From Flavobacterium sp. CYK-55 (lineage in GTDB: Bacteria > Bacteroidota > Bacteroidia > Flavobacteriales > Flavobacteriaceae): 64,000 nucleotides of DNA. Position numbers and translations under genes: made by a program. Below are positions 18,613-26,894 of this stretch, one piece after another. The stretch spans positions 124,001 through 188,000 of the forward strand of contig NZ_JAHCDK010000004.1 of the NCBI RefSeq assembly GCF_018413465.1. Direction: 5' to 3'. The notes beneath the pieces are model-generated. The model was given only the letters and a program-made list of their open reading frames with translations, made no database searches and had not been told where the DNA came from. The stretch's first letter is position 1, and each line of letters begins with the position of its first letter.

Positions 18613-20523
18613 ATGAATACATTTGAACAACTAGGCCTAAGCGAGCCTATCTTACAGGCAATTAACGACTTAGGCTTTAAAACTCCGTCGGAGGTTCAGG
18701 ACAAAGCCATTCCGGTGCTTTTAGAACAGGATACTGATTTGGTAGCCTTAGCACAAACCGGAACCGGAAAAACCGCAGCATTTGGTTTTCCGCTTATTCA
18801 AAAGATTGACCCAGACAACCGCAACACACAAGCTTTGATCTTGTCCCCAACGCGTGAACTTTGTCTGCAAATCACCAACGAAATTAAGCTTTATTCAAAA
18901 TACCTCAAAGGATTACACACCGTGGCTGTATACGGTGGAGCCAGCATTACCGAGCAAGCGCGCGAGGTAAAACGCGGTGCACAAATCATTGTAGCGACCC
19001 CGGGTCGTATGCAAGACATGATCAATCGCGGATTGGTCAACATCAAAAACATTAATTACTGCATACTAGATGAAGCTGATGAAATGCTCAACATGGGTTT
19101 CTATGAAGACATTTGCTCGATTTTATCTGATACGCCTGATGACAAATCAACTTGGTTATTTTCGGCCACCATGCCTTCAGAAGTAGCGCGCATCGCCAAA
19201 AAATTCATGCACGATCCGCAAGAAATCACCGTGGGCGCCAAGAACTCGGGAACTGCCACCGTATCACACGAATTTTATATGGTCAATGCCCGCGATCGTT
19301 ACGAAGCATTAAAACGTTTGGCCGATGCCAATCCGGATATTTTTTCGGTAGTGTTTTGCCGCACCAAACGCGATACACAAGCCGTAGCTGAAAAACTCAT
19401 TGAAGACGGATACAACGCTGCGGCTTTGCACGGCGATTTATCGCAAGCACAACGTGATTCAGTGATGAAATCGTTCCGCGGACGTCAAATTCAGATGTTG
19501 GTAGCCACCGATGTAGCTGCTCGCGGTATTGACGTAGACAACATTACCCACGTGGTAAACTATCAATTGCCCGATGAAATCGAAACCTACAACCACCGCT
19601 CCGGAAGAACCGGACGCGCCGGAAAACTGGGAACATCCATGGTGATTGTAACCAAATCTGAGATTCGTAAAATTCATGCGATTGAAAAAATCATCAAACA
19701 AAAATTTGAAGAAAAACCCATTCCATCAGGCATTGAAATTTGCGAAATCCAACTTTTGCACTTAGCCAATAAAATCAAAGACACCGAGGTTGATCACGAA
19801 ATTGACAACTATCTTCCGGCCATCAATACCGTTTTAGAAGGTTTGAGCAAAGAAGAATTGATCAAAAAAATGGTATCGGTTGAGTTCAACAGATTCATCA
19901 ATTACTACAAAAAAACACGTGATATTTCTGTGGCAGCAGCCGACGGAAAACGCGGCGAACGCGAACCAAGAGAATTCAGCAACAGCGGAAGTGCCGTTCG
20001 TTACTTTATCAACATTGGTTCACGCGACAACTTTGATTGGATGTCACTTAAAGATTTCTTGCGCGACACGCTTGATGTTGGCCGTGATGATGTATTCAAA
20101 GTAGATGTGAAAGAAGGTTTTGCGTTTTTCAATACCAACCCGGAACACACTGATTTGGTCATGGAAACCCTCAACAACATTACCTTAGAAGGACGTCGCA
20201 TCAATGTAGAGATTTCTAAAAACGATGGTGGAAGCCGACGCGACCACAACGGACGCAACTCTGGCGGTCCGAAACGTTTTGACAGAGGCGATAGAAGCGA
20301 TAGAGGAAGCTTCTCAGGAAAACCAGAACGTCGCACAGAGCGCCGTGACGGGAAATTCTCATCGAGCAAAGAAGGCAAATTCTCGTCTGCCAAAGACGGA
20401 AAATTCTCTAGTTCAAGAGACAGCAAACCAGCAGCGGGCAAAAGCAGTTTTAGCGATAAAAAGCCACGCCGCTCTGATGACTTTATGAATAAATTCAACG
20501 AAAAGAAATCGCGCAGAAGCTAA
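18613..20523 (+). CDS. deaD: DEAD-box ATP-dependent RNA helicase with DbpA-type RNA-binding domain
   Basis: 636 residues. Motifs in order: Q motif near the N-terminus, AQTGTGKTAAF (Walker A, about 50-60), PTRELCLQ, DEAD (153-156), SAT, then the second RecA lobe with ATDVAARGID and HRSGRTGRAG. Residues about 460-540 form a DbpA/CsdA-type RNA-binding domain. The basic Ser/Gly/Arg tail (540-636) includes three GKFSS-like repeats. Family members unwind structured RNA in ribosome assembly, mRNA decay and cold growth. The ATG at 18613 follows a -7 box by 21 bp. The symbol is by family resemblance; a csdA- or dbpA-like role cannot be excluded. Confidence 0.9.
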   Translation: MNTFEQLGLSEPILQAINDLGFKTPSEVQDKAIPVLLEQDTDLVALAQTGTGKTAAFGFPLIQKIDPDNRNTQALILSPTRELCLQITNEIKLYSKYLKGLHTVAVYGGASITEQAREVKRGAQIIVATPGRMQDMINRGLVNIKNINYCILDEADEMLNMGFYEDICSILSDTPDDKSTWLFSATMPSEVARIAKKFMHDPQEITVGAKNSGTATVSHEFYMVNARDRYEALKRLADANPDIFSVVFCRTKRDTQAVAEKLIEDGYNAAALHGDLSQAQRDSVMKSFRGRQIQMLVATDVAARGIDVDNITHVVNYQLPDEIETYNHRSGRTGRAGKLGTSMVIVTKSEIRKIHAIEKIIKQKFEEKPIPSGIEICEIQLLHLANKIKDTEVDHEIDNYLPAINTVLEGLSKEELIKKMVSVEFNRFINYYKKTRDISVAAADGKRGEREPREFSNSGSAVRYFINIGSRDNFDWMSLKDFLRDTLDVGRDDVFKVDVKEGFAFFNTNPEHTDLVMETLNNITLEGRRINVEISKNDGGSRRDHNGRNSGGPKRFDRGDRSDRGSFSGKPERRTERRDGKFSSSKEGKFSSAKDGKFSSSRDSKPAAGKSSFSDKKPRRSDDFMNKFNEKKSRRS

Positions 20524-20560
20524 TCAGCATTTGTTAATTTTCTGATAATTGTCCAAGAGG

Positions 20561-20627
20561 CTACAAAATATCACTAGTGGTTTTACTACTTTTAGGCTTT
20601 CAAAATCACCTATGAGATATTTTGTAG
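20561..20627 (+). promoter_or_regulatory. 12-bp perfect inverted repeat spanning a start codon
   Basis: CTACAAAATATC at 20561-20572 is the exact reverse complement of GATATTTTGTAG at 20616-20627, and two more pairs can be added outside with one G-U. The 43-nt loop holds the ATG at 20612, just before the 3' arm. In mRNA this could hold the initiation region of the downstream gene in a stem. Confidence 0.5.
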
Positions 20628-21382
20628 TCTTTATTTTTATATGGTTTTCAACCGCTGGCGTATGGGCACAAAGCCTCACCCAAGATGACCTCATCAACGG
20701 AACGATTACCAATGACAACACCCAACTTCCGATTGCCAACGTCAACATCATCAATCTCAACAAAGTCATCGGAACGGTTTCAAACGCCAAAGGTTATTTT
20801 GAAATCAACGCCACAGTCAACGACACTTTACTGCTTTCATACATCGGGTTTCAATCGCTTAAAGTGCGCGTCACCAACGATTGGATCAAAAACAAAACCA
20901 CCAAAATTCAAATGACCGAAAAAGCCATCGCGCTTGAAGAAGTCATCATCCAACCCTATTATTTAACAGGTTATCTTGAAGTCGATTCTAAACTGATTCC
21001 ATCGCTCGAAAATTACCGCTACAGCATTTCGGGCTTGCAACAAGGCTATGAAGCCGGCGATAAATCACCCAGTGCTTTTGGACGCGTCATTAGTTCAGTC
21101 ATGAATCCGGCCGATTTGCTCTACAATACGTTCGGAAAAAAATCAAACGAACTCAAACGGCTCAAACAAGTCAAAAAAGACGAAACCGTCCGCAATTTGC
21201 TTGAATCAAAATACGACCGCGAAACGGTGGCCACTTTACTCGGCATTGACAAAAAAGATATTCCTGAAATTTTACAACACTGCAACTATTCTGAAGCTTT
21301 TATCAAAAGCGCCAACGACTTGCAAATCATGGACGCCATCAGCGCTTGCTATGAAGAATACAAAGTTCTGCGCAAAAAGTAA
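20612..21382 (+). CDS. carboxypeptidase-like regulatory-domain protein (secreted)
   Basis: About 256 residues from the ATG at 20612, which heads a signal peptide (MRYFVVFIFIWFSTAGVWAQ). Residues about 25-110 match the CarboxypepD_reg-like fold (NGTITNDNTQLPIANVNI, then GTVSNAKGYFEI and LLLSYIGFQSLKV), as found at the N-terminus of TonB-dependent receptors and in free-standing periplasmic proteins. The rest (110-256) is charged and helical, without a recognised family. No plug or barrel follows, so this is not a SusC-type receptor. The gene ends 2 bp before the convergent TrmH-family gene. Its start region sits in an inverted repeat. Confidence 0.75.
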   Translation: MRYFVVFIFIWFSTAGVWAQSLTQDDLINGTITNDNTQLPIANVNIINLNKVIGTVSNAKGYFEINATVNDTLLLSYIGFQSLKVRVTNDWIKNKTTKIQMTEKAIALEEVIIQPYYLTGYLEVDSKLIPSLENYRYSISGLQQGYEAGDKSPSAFGRVISSVMNPADLLYNTFGKKSNELKRLKQVKKDETVRNLLESKYDRETVATLLGIDKKDIPEILQHCNYSEAFIKSANDLQIMDAISACYEEYKVLRKK

Positions 21383-21384
21383 TC

Positions 21385-22053
21385 TTATTTCTGCGCGTTC
21401 AAATCGCTGTAATAACGCGCCTCAATACGCTCAATATCTTTAATCGATTGCTTGGCCCAATCCAATCTTTTCTGCACTATTTCTTCCTCAGTCAGTTGCC
21501 ATGAAATATCTGATTTGCGCAAACGACTCGTAAGGTTCTGCAAAATAATCGCTGCCGAAACTGATATATTCAAACTCTCGGTAAAACCCGCCATCGGAAT
21601 TTTAATAAAACCATCGGCCTGCGCCAACACTTCTTCAGAAAGTCCGTGGCGTTCAGTGCCAAAAAACAAAGCGCTGGGCTGGGTAATATCAAAATCGTCC
21701 AAATCGCAATCGTCTTGGTGCGGTGTGGTCGCAATAATCCGGTAACCGCTCTTTTTAAGCGAAGCAATACAACTGTCAATGCTTTCATAACGGTTCACAT
21801 CAACCCATTTCTGCGCGCCCATAGCAATTTCTTTGTCAATGCTTTTGCCGAATTTTTCTTCAACCACATGCAATTGCTGCACGCCAAAAACCTCGCAACT
21901 ACGCATCACCGCGCTGGTATTGTGCAACTGATACACATCTTGAATGGCTACCGTAAAATGATTCGTGCGGCGCGTGAGCACATCCACAAACTTCGCCTTG
22001 CGTTCCTGGGTGAGAAAGCCTTCTAAATACGCCAAAAAATCAGTATCGGTCAT
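21385..22053 (-). CDS. TrmH-family RNA 2'-O-methyltransferase
   Basis: About 222 residues from the ATG at 22053. It is a SPOUT-fold enzyme that transfers a methyl group from S-adenosylmethionine to the ribose 2'-OH of RNA. Motif 1 includes NTSAVMRSCEVFGVQ (Asn and Arg of the active site), motif 2 ALFFGTERHGLSEEVL and motif 3 IPMAGFTESLNISVSAAI. The short length and lack of an N-terminal L30e-like domain favour tRNA Gm18 methylation (TrmH) over the rRNA enzyme RlmB. The longer frame to 22098 has no ATG and enters a GC-rich intergenic repeat. Confidence 0.88.
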   Translation of the reverse strand: MTDTDFLAYLEGFLTQERKAKFVDVLTRRTNHFTVAIQDVYQLHNTSAVMRSCEVFGVQQLHVVEEKFGKSIDKEIAMGAQKWVDVNRYESIDSCIASLKKSGYRIIATTPHQDDCDLDDFDITQPSALFFGTERHGLSEEVLAQADGFIKIPMAGFTESLNISVSAAIILQNLTSRLRKSDISWQLTEEEIVQKRLDWAKQSIKDIERIEARYYSDLNAQK

Positions 22054-22084
22054 ACGGTAATTTTGGGTAAAAATACATTTTTGG

Positions 22085-22215
22085 GCGTGCCGGCGCAAAT
22101 CAAATACATCAAAACCGAATCATGCGCGGCGCCGTCGGGCTGTTCGCGGCAAGTCCTCGCCGCTGCGCTGCGCTCCGCGGCTGCGGGCTTTTTGCTGCCA
22201 TCCCTCACGCAAATC
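22085..22215 (-). ncRNA. candidate structured RNA or GC-rich hairpin element
   Basis: Read on the minus strand it runs from GCGTGAGGGATGGCAGC through AAAAAGCCCGCAGCCGCGG and GCGAGGACTTGCCGCGAACA to GGCACGCCC, with several complementary GC stretches. It ends about 30 bp before the TrmH start codon. A degenerate copy with the same end words (GCGTGAGCGATTGAAGC and GGGGCACGCCC) lies at 22658-22720 in the opposite direction. Whether it is transcribed is unknown. The Rfam flavo-1 family is one candidate. Confidence 0.35.
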
Positions 22216-22229
22216 AGACACGCTGCGCT

Positions 22230-22534
22230 ACAGACACGGCTGCGCCTTGAGACACGCTGTGCTACAGACCGCTGCGCTTTAGGACAAAAGAGTGTTTCAA
22301 ACTAAACATCTTAAAACTTTTAAACAACGAATATTCAACAACGAACAACGAACTTTGAAGTGATTGTTAGGCGATGACACGATTCAAAACTTCAAAATTT
22401 ATTCCGCTGCGCTCCATACAATTCGCCCACAGCTCGGGTCGTTAATCGTTAATCTTCAATCGTTAATCATTACAGACACGGCTGCGCCTTGAGACACGCT
22501 TCGCTACAGACCGCTGCGCTTTAGGACAAAAGAG
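22230..22534. repeat. pair of 63-bp direct repeats (E module of the composite repeat)
   Basis: Copies at 22230-22292 and 22472-22534 run from ACAGACACGGCTGCGCC to GGACAAAAGAG and differ at about two positions by eye. Related blocks occur at 48091-48144, 57197-57251 and 59890-59979. Confidence 0.8.
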
Positions 22535-22763
22535 ATGATAAGATTTGAGAGTTGCTTCGTTAGACTAGCGCACTGGCTTAAGATGCGGTGACTGGTTTGA
22601 TTATTTTATTTGAATTCAAATCTTTAATTTATAAAACTGCTCACTCATGGTAACGGCCGCGTGAGCGATTGAAGCAAGTGCCGCGCACTGCGAAAAGCGC
22701 GACCCGCAGGGGCACGCCCAAAACCTATTTCAGAGGAATGAATTAAATGTTTAATTTTCGGGC

Positions 22764-23456
22764 ATGAAAAAACTCGTCGTACTCACCGGAGCTGGCATTT
22801 CGGCCGAAAGCGGACTCAAAACTTTCAGAGACAGCAACGGCTTGTGGGAAGGCCACAATGTGATGGATGTTGCCTCGCCCGAGGGTTGGCAGCGCAATCC
22901 TGAATTGGTTTTAGATTTTTACAATCAGCGGCGTAGGCAATTGCATGAAGTATCGCCCAATGCCGGACATTTGGTGTTGGCCGAGCTCGAACAACAACTC
23001 GACGTGCACATCATTACCCAAAATGTGGATGATTTACACGAACGGGGCGGTTCCAGCCGCGTGTTGCATTTGCACGGTGAACTTTTGCAAGTGCGCAGTG
23101 TGCGCAACCCCAACTACATTTTGACTTGGCCCGGCGATTTAAACCTGGGTGATACCGACCCCAACGGACATCAGTTACGCCCGAATATTGTTTGGTTTGG
23201 TGAGGCGGTTCCGGCGTTAGAACAAGCTTTAGCGCTCACCCAACAAGCCGATTTTTTTGCAGTGATTGGCACCTCGCTACAAGTGTATCCGGCGGCTGGC
23301 TTGGTTGAATACACACGGGGCAACATTCCGATATATTATATTGATCCGCATCCGGCCCGGCTTCCGTATTTGGGCAATCCGGTAACCGTGATTTCAGAAC
23401 CGGCCACGACAGGCGTTGCCAAAATGAAGACTGAAATCTTGCATTTGCTAGCGTAA
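22764..23456 (+). CDS. cobB: NAD-dependent protein deacylase (sirtuin, SIRT5/CobB-like)
   Basis: 230 residues, a small sirtuin that removes acyl groups from protein lysines and makes O-acyl-ADP-ribose and nicotinamide. It shows GAGISAESGL (NAD site, 9-18), TFRD, TQNVDDLHERGG (about 92-103), the catalytic histidine in HLHGEL (about 112-117) and GTSLQVYPAAG (about 180). FYNQRR has the Y-x-x-R pattern linked to succinyl/malonyl-lysine preference in SIRT5-like enzymes. The zinc-binding CxxC pairs usual after the catalytic histidine are absent; there are no cysteines at all in that region. The ATG at 22764 gives a complete Rossmann start. The upstream region is repeat DNA. Confidence 0.9.
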   Translation: MKKLVVLTGAGISAESGLKTFRDSNGLWEGHNVMDVASPEGWQRNPELVLDFYNQRRRQLHEVSPNAGHLVLAELEQQLDVHIITQNVDDLHERGGSSRVLHLHGELLQVRSVRNPNYILTWPGDLNLGDTDPNGHQLRPNIVWFGEAVPALEQALALTQQADFFAVIGTSLQVYPAAGLVEYTRGNIPIYYIDPHPARLPYLGNPVTVISEPATTGVAKMKTEILHLLA

Positions 23457-23463
23457 TTTTAGG

Positions 23464-23494
23464 TTTGGGGTTTGGGTGTAAAGATTTATCTTTG
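23464..23494 (+). promoter_or_regulatory. purB promoter
   Basis: TTTG (23464-23467), a 19-bp spacer and TATCTTTG (23487-23494). This is an exact match to the Bacteroidetes TTTG-N19-TAnnTTTG promoter. It ends 19 bp before the purB ATG. Confidence 0.75.
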
Positions 23495-23513
23495 TGCCTT
23501 GAAAACAACACAC

Positions 23514-24860
23514 ATGAACTCGCTCAATGAACTCAGCGCCTTATCACCTATTGATGGTAGATATCGCGGTAAAACACAATCACTAGCACCTTATTTTTCT
23601 GAAGCTGCCCTAATGCGTTATCGCGTTTTGGTAGAAGTAGAATATTTTATTTCGCTTTGCAACTTGCCTTTGCCGCAACTCGTATCAGTCAATACTGAAT
23701 TGTTTGACACTTTGCGCTCATGGTATGAAAACTTTTCTGACCAAGATGCTTTGCAAATCAAAGAAACCGAGAAAACCACCAACCACGATGTCAAAGCCGT
23801 GGAGTATTTTATCAAAGCTAAATTTGATGAAATCGGGCTAAGCCAGTACAAAGAGTTTATTCATTTTGGGTTGACCTCACAAGACATCAATAATACCGCC
23901 ATTCCGCTATCGGTCAAAGAAGCTTTTCAAGAAGTCTATATGAAATCGCTCATTGCGCTTTTGGGCAAACTCAAAGACCTCAGCGATGAGTGGAACGACA
24001 TCCCGATGTTGGCCAGAACCCACGGGCAACCGGCTTCGCCCACGCGTTTGGGCAAAGAGATTGCTGTTTTTATAGAACGCCTTGAAGAACAATTGCGCTT
24101 GTTGTTTGAAGTTCCGTTTGCGGCTAAATTTGGCGGCGCTACCGGAAATTTCAATGCGCATCACGTAGCTTATCCGGCCATTAACTGGAAAAAATTCGGC
24201 AGTGATTTTGTCGAAACCACTTTGGGCTTGCAACATTCATTTCCGACCACTCAAATTGAGCATTACGATCATTTGGCTGCTTTTTTTGATGCGCTCAAAA
24301 GAATCAACAACATCATCATTGACCTTGACCGCGATATTTGGACCTATGTGTCGATGGATTATTTCAAACAAAAAATCAAAGAAGGCGAAGTGGGCTCATC
24401 GGCTATGCCGCACAAAGTCAATCCGATTGATTTTGAAAACTCAGAAGGCAATTTGGGCATGGCCAATGCTTTGTTCGAACATTTATCGGCCAAGTTGCCC
24501 ATTTCGCGCTTGCAACGCGATTTGACCGACAGCACCGTGCTCAGAAACATCGGTGTTCCGATGGCGCATACGCTCATTGCTTTTGATGCTACACTCAAAG
24601 GTTTGAACAAACTGGTTTTAAACTCAGCGCAACTCGAAGCCGATCTCGAAAAAAACTGGGCCGTGGTAGCTGAGGCCATTCAAACCATTTTGCGCCGCGA
24701 GGGTTATCCGAATCCGTATGAGGCGCTCAAAGCCTTAACGCGCACGCATCAAGTCATGAACCGCGAAAGCATCCACGCTTTTATTGAAACACTTGAAGTA
24801 AGTGCGGCTGTTAAAAATGAATTGTTGGCCATTACGCCGAGTAATTATTTAGGGATTTAA
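23514..24860 (+). CDS. purB: adenylosuccinate lyase
   Basis: 448 residues. It cleaves adenylosuccinate to AMP and fumarate, and SAICAR to AICAR and fumarate, in purine synthesis. The fumarase/aspartase-superfamily signature GSSAMPHKVNP (about 295-305) contains the catalytic serine loop. The substrate-binding segments TSQDINN (about 122) and ARTHGQPASPTRLGKE (about 168-183) are intact. The ATG at 23514 (MNSLNELSALSPIDGRY) is the typical start; the frame from 23472 overlaps the promoter. A strong promoter precedes it and a bidirectional terminator follows, so it is probably monocistronic. Confidence 0.96.
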   Translation: MNSLNELSALSPIDGRYRGKTQSLAPYFSEAALMRYRVLVEVEYFISLCNLPLPQLVSVNTELFDTLRSWYENFSDQDALQIKETEKTTNHDVKAVEYFIKAKFDEIGLSQYKEFIHFGLTSQDINNTAIPLSVKEAFQEVYMKSLIALLGKLKDLSDEWNDIPMLARTHGQPASPTRLGKEIAVFIERLEEQLRLLFEVPFAAKFGGATGNFNAHHVAYPAINWKKFGSDFVETTLGLQHSFPTTQIEHYDHLAAFFDALKRINNIIIDLDRDIWTYVSMDYFKQKIKEGEVGSSAMPHKVNPIDFENSEGNLGMANALFEHLSAKLPISRLQRDLTDSTVLRNIGVPMAHTLIAFDATLKGLNKLVLNSAQLEADLEKNWAVVAEAIQTILRREGYPNPYEALKALTRTHQVMNRESIHAFIETLEVSAAVKNELLAITPSNYLGI

Positions 24861-24876
24861 TCAGACTTATATCAAT

Positions 24877-24905
24877 AAAAAAGCCCCGATGATTCGGGGC
24901 TTTTT
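24877..24905. terminator. bidirectional terminator
   Basis: Stem AAAAGCCCCGA / TCGGGGCTTTT with a 4-nt loop between two convergent genes. Confidence 0.88.
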
Positions 24906-24907
24906 AT

Positions 24908-26671
24908 TTAGATCTTCACAAACTTCGCACTCGAACTTCCCTTTTCAGAATTGATTTTCACTACATAATTTCCGGTTTTCAAACTTGAAACATCCACTGT
25001 TTTGGTTTGCTGCGCGCTCGGAATGGTCAAAACCAATTGGCCTAAAGTGTTGTAAATATCTGTGGAAACAATGGGGCTTTTGTCTGCCCAGATGATGTTT
25101 AAAACAGATTTAACCGGATTGGGATAGAGAAAAAAATCATCTGAATGTTTTGTCTGATTGACTCCCAAAATTCCCTGCCCTTCAACGATGGTAATGAATT
25201 GATTTCCAGCAACACTTAAGATGGTTTCTTCAATGCTCGAAGGCCATTCAATTTTGATTTCATCAATGGTTGTGGCATCACCTAAACCAAAATGCGCCCG
25301 TAAATCATTTTGCCCGCAATATGACGATTGAGCCGAAATTTCGCGCATTTGCCAAACTGAAACACCATTGATGGTTGCTTTGATGTGGATTCTGGTGCCA
25401 ATAGCTGATTTGTTGGTGAACCTTCCGACAAGCTTTATCGTAATCCAATGATTGTTGTTGGGCGTATTGTGGTATAAAAAATCAGGCGCATCAACTCCAT
25501 TAAAAGCTACAGTAGCTACTGCCAAATCTTCGAATCCGTCATTGTCGTAATCGCCAAAAGCACAACCGTACGACCACGAAGCATCGGTGGCAGGTAATTC
25601 TGAAAAATTCTGGGTAAAAGTTCCGTCGCCATTGTTCAGATACAGGAAATTGTGCAGCAGCTCTGGAGTAGGATTGTAACTATTGGTCACAAACAAATCC
25701 AAATCGCCATCATTATCAATATCGCTCCAAGCCGAACTAAATGAATGGGAATTCGTGTTCGAAACCGGATCGGAAGCCATCTTGGTAAAAATCAAGTTTC
25801 CATCATTGCGAAAAAGCACATTATTGCTGCCGTCATTGGTTAAATAAACATCAAGATCTCCGTCATTGTCATAATCAGCCCAACTACTGCTCATGGTTTT
25901 ACCGCCATCGTTGAGCAAATCGCCCGTGGTAATTCGTGTGAAATTACCAGCTCCATCGTTGTGATATAGGTTCTCATTGGTGTTTGAAGTGCCTTCATTG
26001 GTAACAAAAATATCCGGCAAACCATCTAGATCAATATCGGTCCAGTTGATACAGCGTGATGTATAGGAATTGGTTACCATATCGCCCGTTAAAATCTTCG
26101 TGAACGTTGCTCCGCCATCATTGTGATACAATTGATTTCTTCTGGTGCCGACCGAAGGCCCGCTTTTGGTGACATACAAATCAAGCTGACCATCATTGTC
26201 GTAATCGCCCCAAGCTGCTGTTTCACAGTAGCCATTTGTATCTGAAACAGTTCCGATAACTTCTGTAAAATGTCCCGACCCATCGTTTAAATAAAAAAGA
26301 TTGTCCTCATTGTACCAATTCACCACATAAGCATCGAGGTCACCATCGTTATCGCAGTCAGCAAAGGTGGCTCCATCGCTGGGTTTGCTGTCAAGAACTA
26401 TCGGATCATTATCAACGGCTAAAAAGTTACCGTTGCCCTGATTGAGGTAAAGCATGTTGTTTTGTCCGCCAGCCTTACCGTTTGAAATAAAAAGATCAAG
26501 CCAACCATCATTATTCACATCAACCCAATTGACACTTCTGGAATCAGCTGGTGAGCTAACTATTGCCCCGTTGGTGACTTTGGTAAATATTTGCCCTATA
26601 CCTAAAAACGGCCCCATCAATAGGACTATCAAGTAGCTTATCATTTTAAAAATGCAATCCTTTTTTTTCAT
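24908..26671 (-). CDS. secreted VCBS/FG-GAP repeat protein with ASPIC/UnbV domain and T9SS sorting domain
   Basis: About 587 residues from the ATG at 26671, with a signal peptide (about 5-28). Seven or so FG-GAP/VCBS repeats (about 40-390), each with a D-x-D-x-D-G calcium loop (DVNNDGWLDLFI, DCDNDGDLDAYV, DYDNDGQLDLYV), predict a beta propeller. An ASPIC/UnbV domain follows (about 400-490, IGTRIHIKA to WPSSIEETIL), then a T9SS type A sorting domain (about 515-587). It is probably surface-exposed; the ligand is unknown. The terminal 120 bp of coding DNA is almost identical to that of the LRR protein gene at 28672. Confidence 0.85.
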   Translation of the reverse strand: MKKKDCIFKMISYLIVLLMGPFLGIGQIFTKVTNGAIVSSPADSRSVNWVDVNNDGWLDLFISNGKAGGQNNMLYLNQGNGNFLAVDNDPIVLDSKPSDGATFADCDNDGDLDAYVVNWYNEDNLFYLNDGSGHFTEVIGTVSDTNGYCETAAWGDYDNDGQLDLYVTKSGPSVGTRRNQLYHNDGGATFTKILTGDMVTNSYTSRCINWTDIDLDGLPDIFVTNEGTSNTNENLYHNDGAGNFTRITTGDLLNDGGKTMSSSWADYDNDGDLDVYLTNDGSNNVLFRNDGNLIFTKMASDPVSNTNSHSFSSAWSDIDNDGDLDLFVTNSYNPTPELLHNFLYLNNGDGTFTQNFSELPATDASWSYGCAFGDYDNDGFEDLAVATVAFNGVDAPDFLYHNTPNNNHWITIKLVGRFTNKSAIGTRIHIKATINGVSVWQMREISAQSSYCGQNDLRAHFGLGDATTIDEIKIEWPSSIEETILSVAGNQFITIVEGQGILGVNQTKHSDDFFLYPNPVKSVLNIIWADKSPIVSTDIYNTLGQLVLTIPSAQQTKTVDVSSLKTGNYVVKINSEKGSSSAKFVKI

Positions 26672-26894
26672 AGCCAAGTTGTTTTTGAAGTTAAACCAAT
26701 AGATGATTGATTAAAATTATCTGAATTCTTGTTTGGTTTTTTCGACTAACTACTGACAGCCCTTTACATCGAATACACAACCCGAATATGTGCCATATTG
26801 CCGTTGGTGCGTAACAAAGTGCTATTCGTAATATGGAAACAGTCATTCACGAGTTGTGAGGCCTCAACAAAATAATATTCAATACTTTTGAAAT

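Larger units (their letters stand above)
22054..22763. other. 710-bp intergenic region packed with repeats
   Basis: It holds, in order: a GC-rich hairpin-rich block (about 22085-22215), two 63-bp near-identical direct repeats (22230-22292 and 22472-22534), a degenerate reversed copy of the 66-bp unit (about 22292-22326), short repeated words with ATTCAAC and AACGAAC (22321-22360), a module CCATACAATTCGCC (about 22415-22428), GTTAATC-type repeats (22440-22468) and a second GC-rich block in opposite orientation (about 22645-22725). No coding sequence is supported. The GC content is far above the neighbouring genes. Confidence 0.7.

Noticed and set aside
20001..20498. 165-residue ORF antisense to the DEAD-box helicase tail
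   Set aside because: Shadow of the Arg/Gly/Ser-rich coding tail; the sense frame has clear domain content.
22063..22305. Plus-strand 80-residue ORF
   Set aside because: It runs through GC-rich hairpin DNA and the repeat modules antisense to the TrmH upstream region; composition explains the open frame.
26793..26836. 7-bp inverted repeat CCATATT / AATATGG upstream of the LytS-type kinase
   Set aside because: Short arms with a 30-nt loop are expected by chance in AT-rich DNA.
26883..26890. TACTTTTG box before the LytS-type kinase gene
   Set aside because: It ends 4 bp before the ATG, so the transcript would start inside the gene. The nearest TTG is 26 bp upstream, outside the usual spacing.
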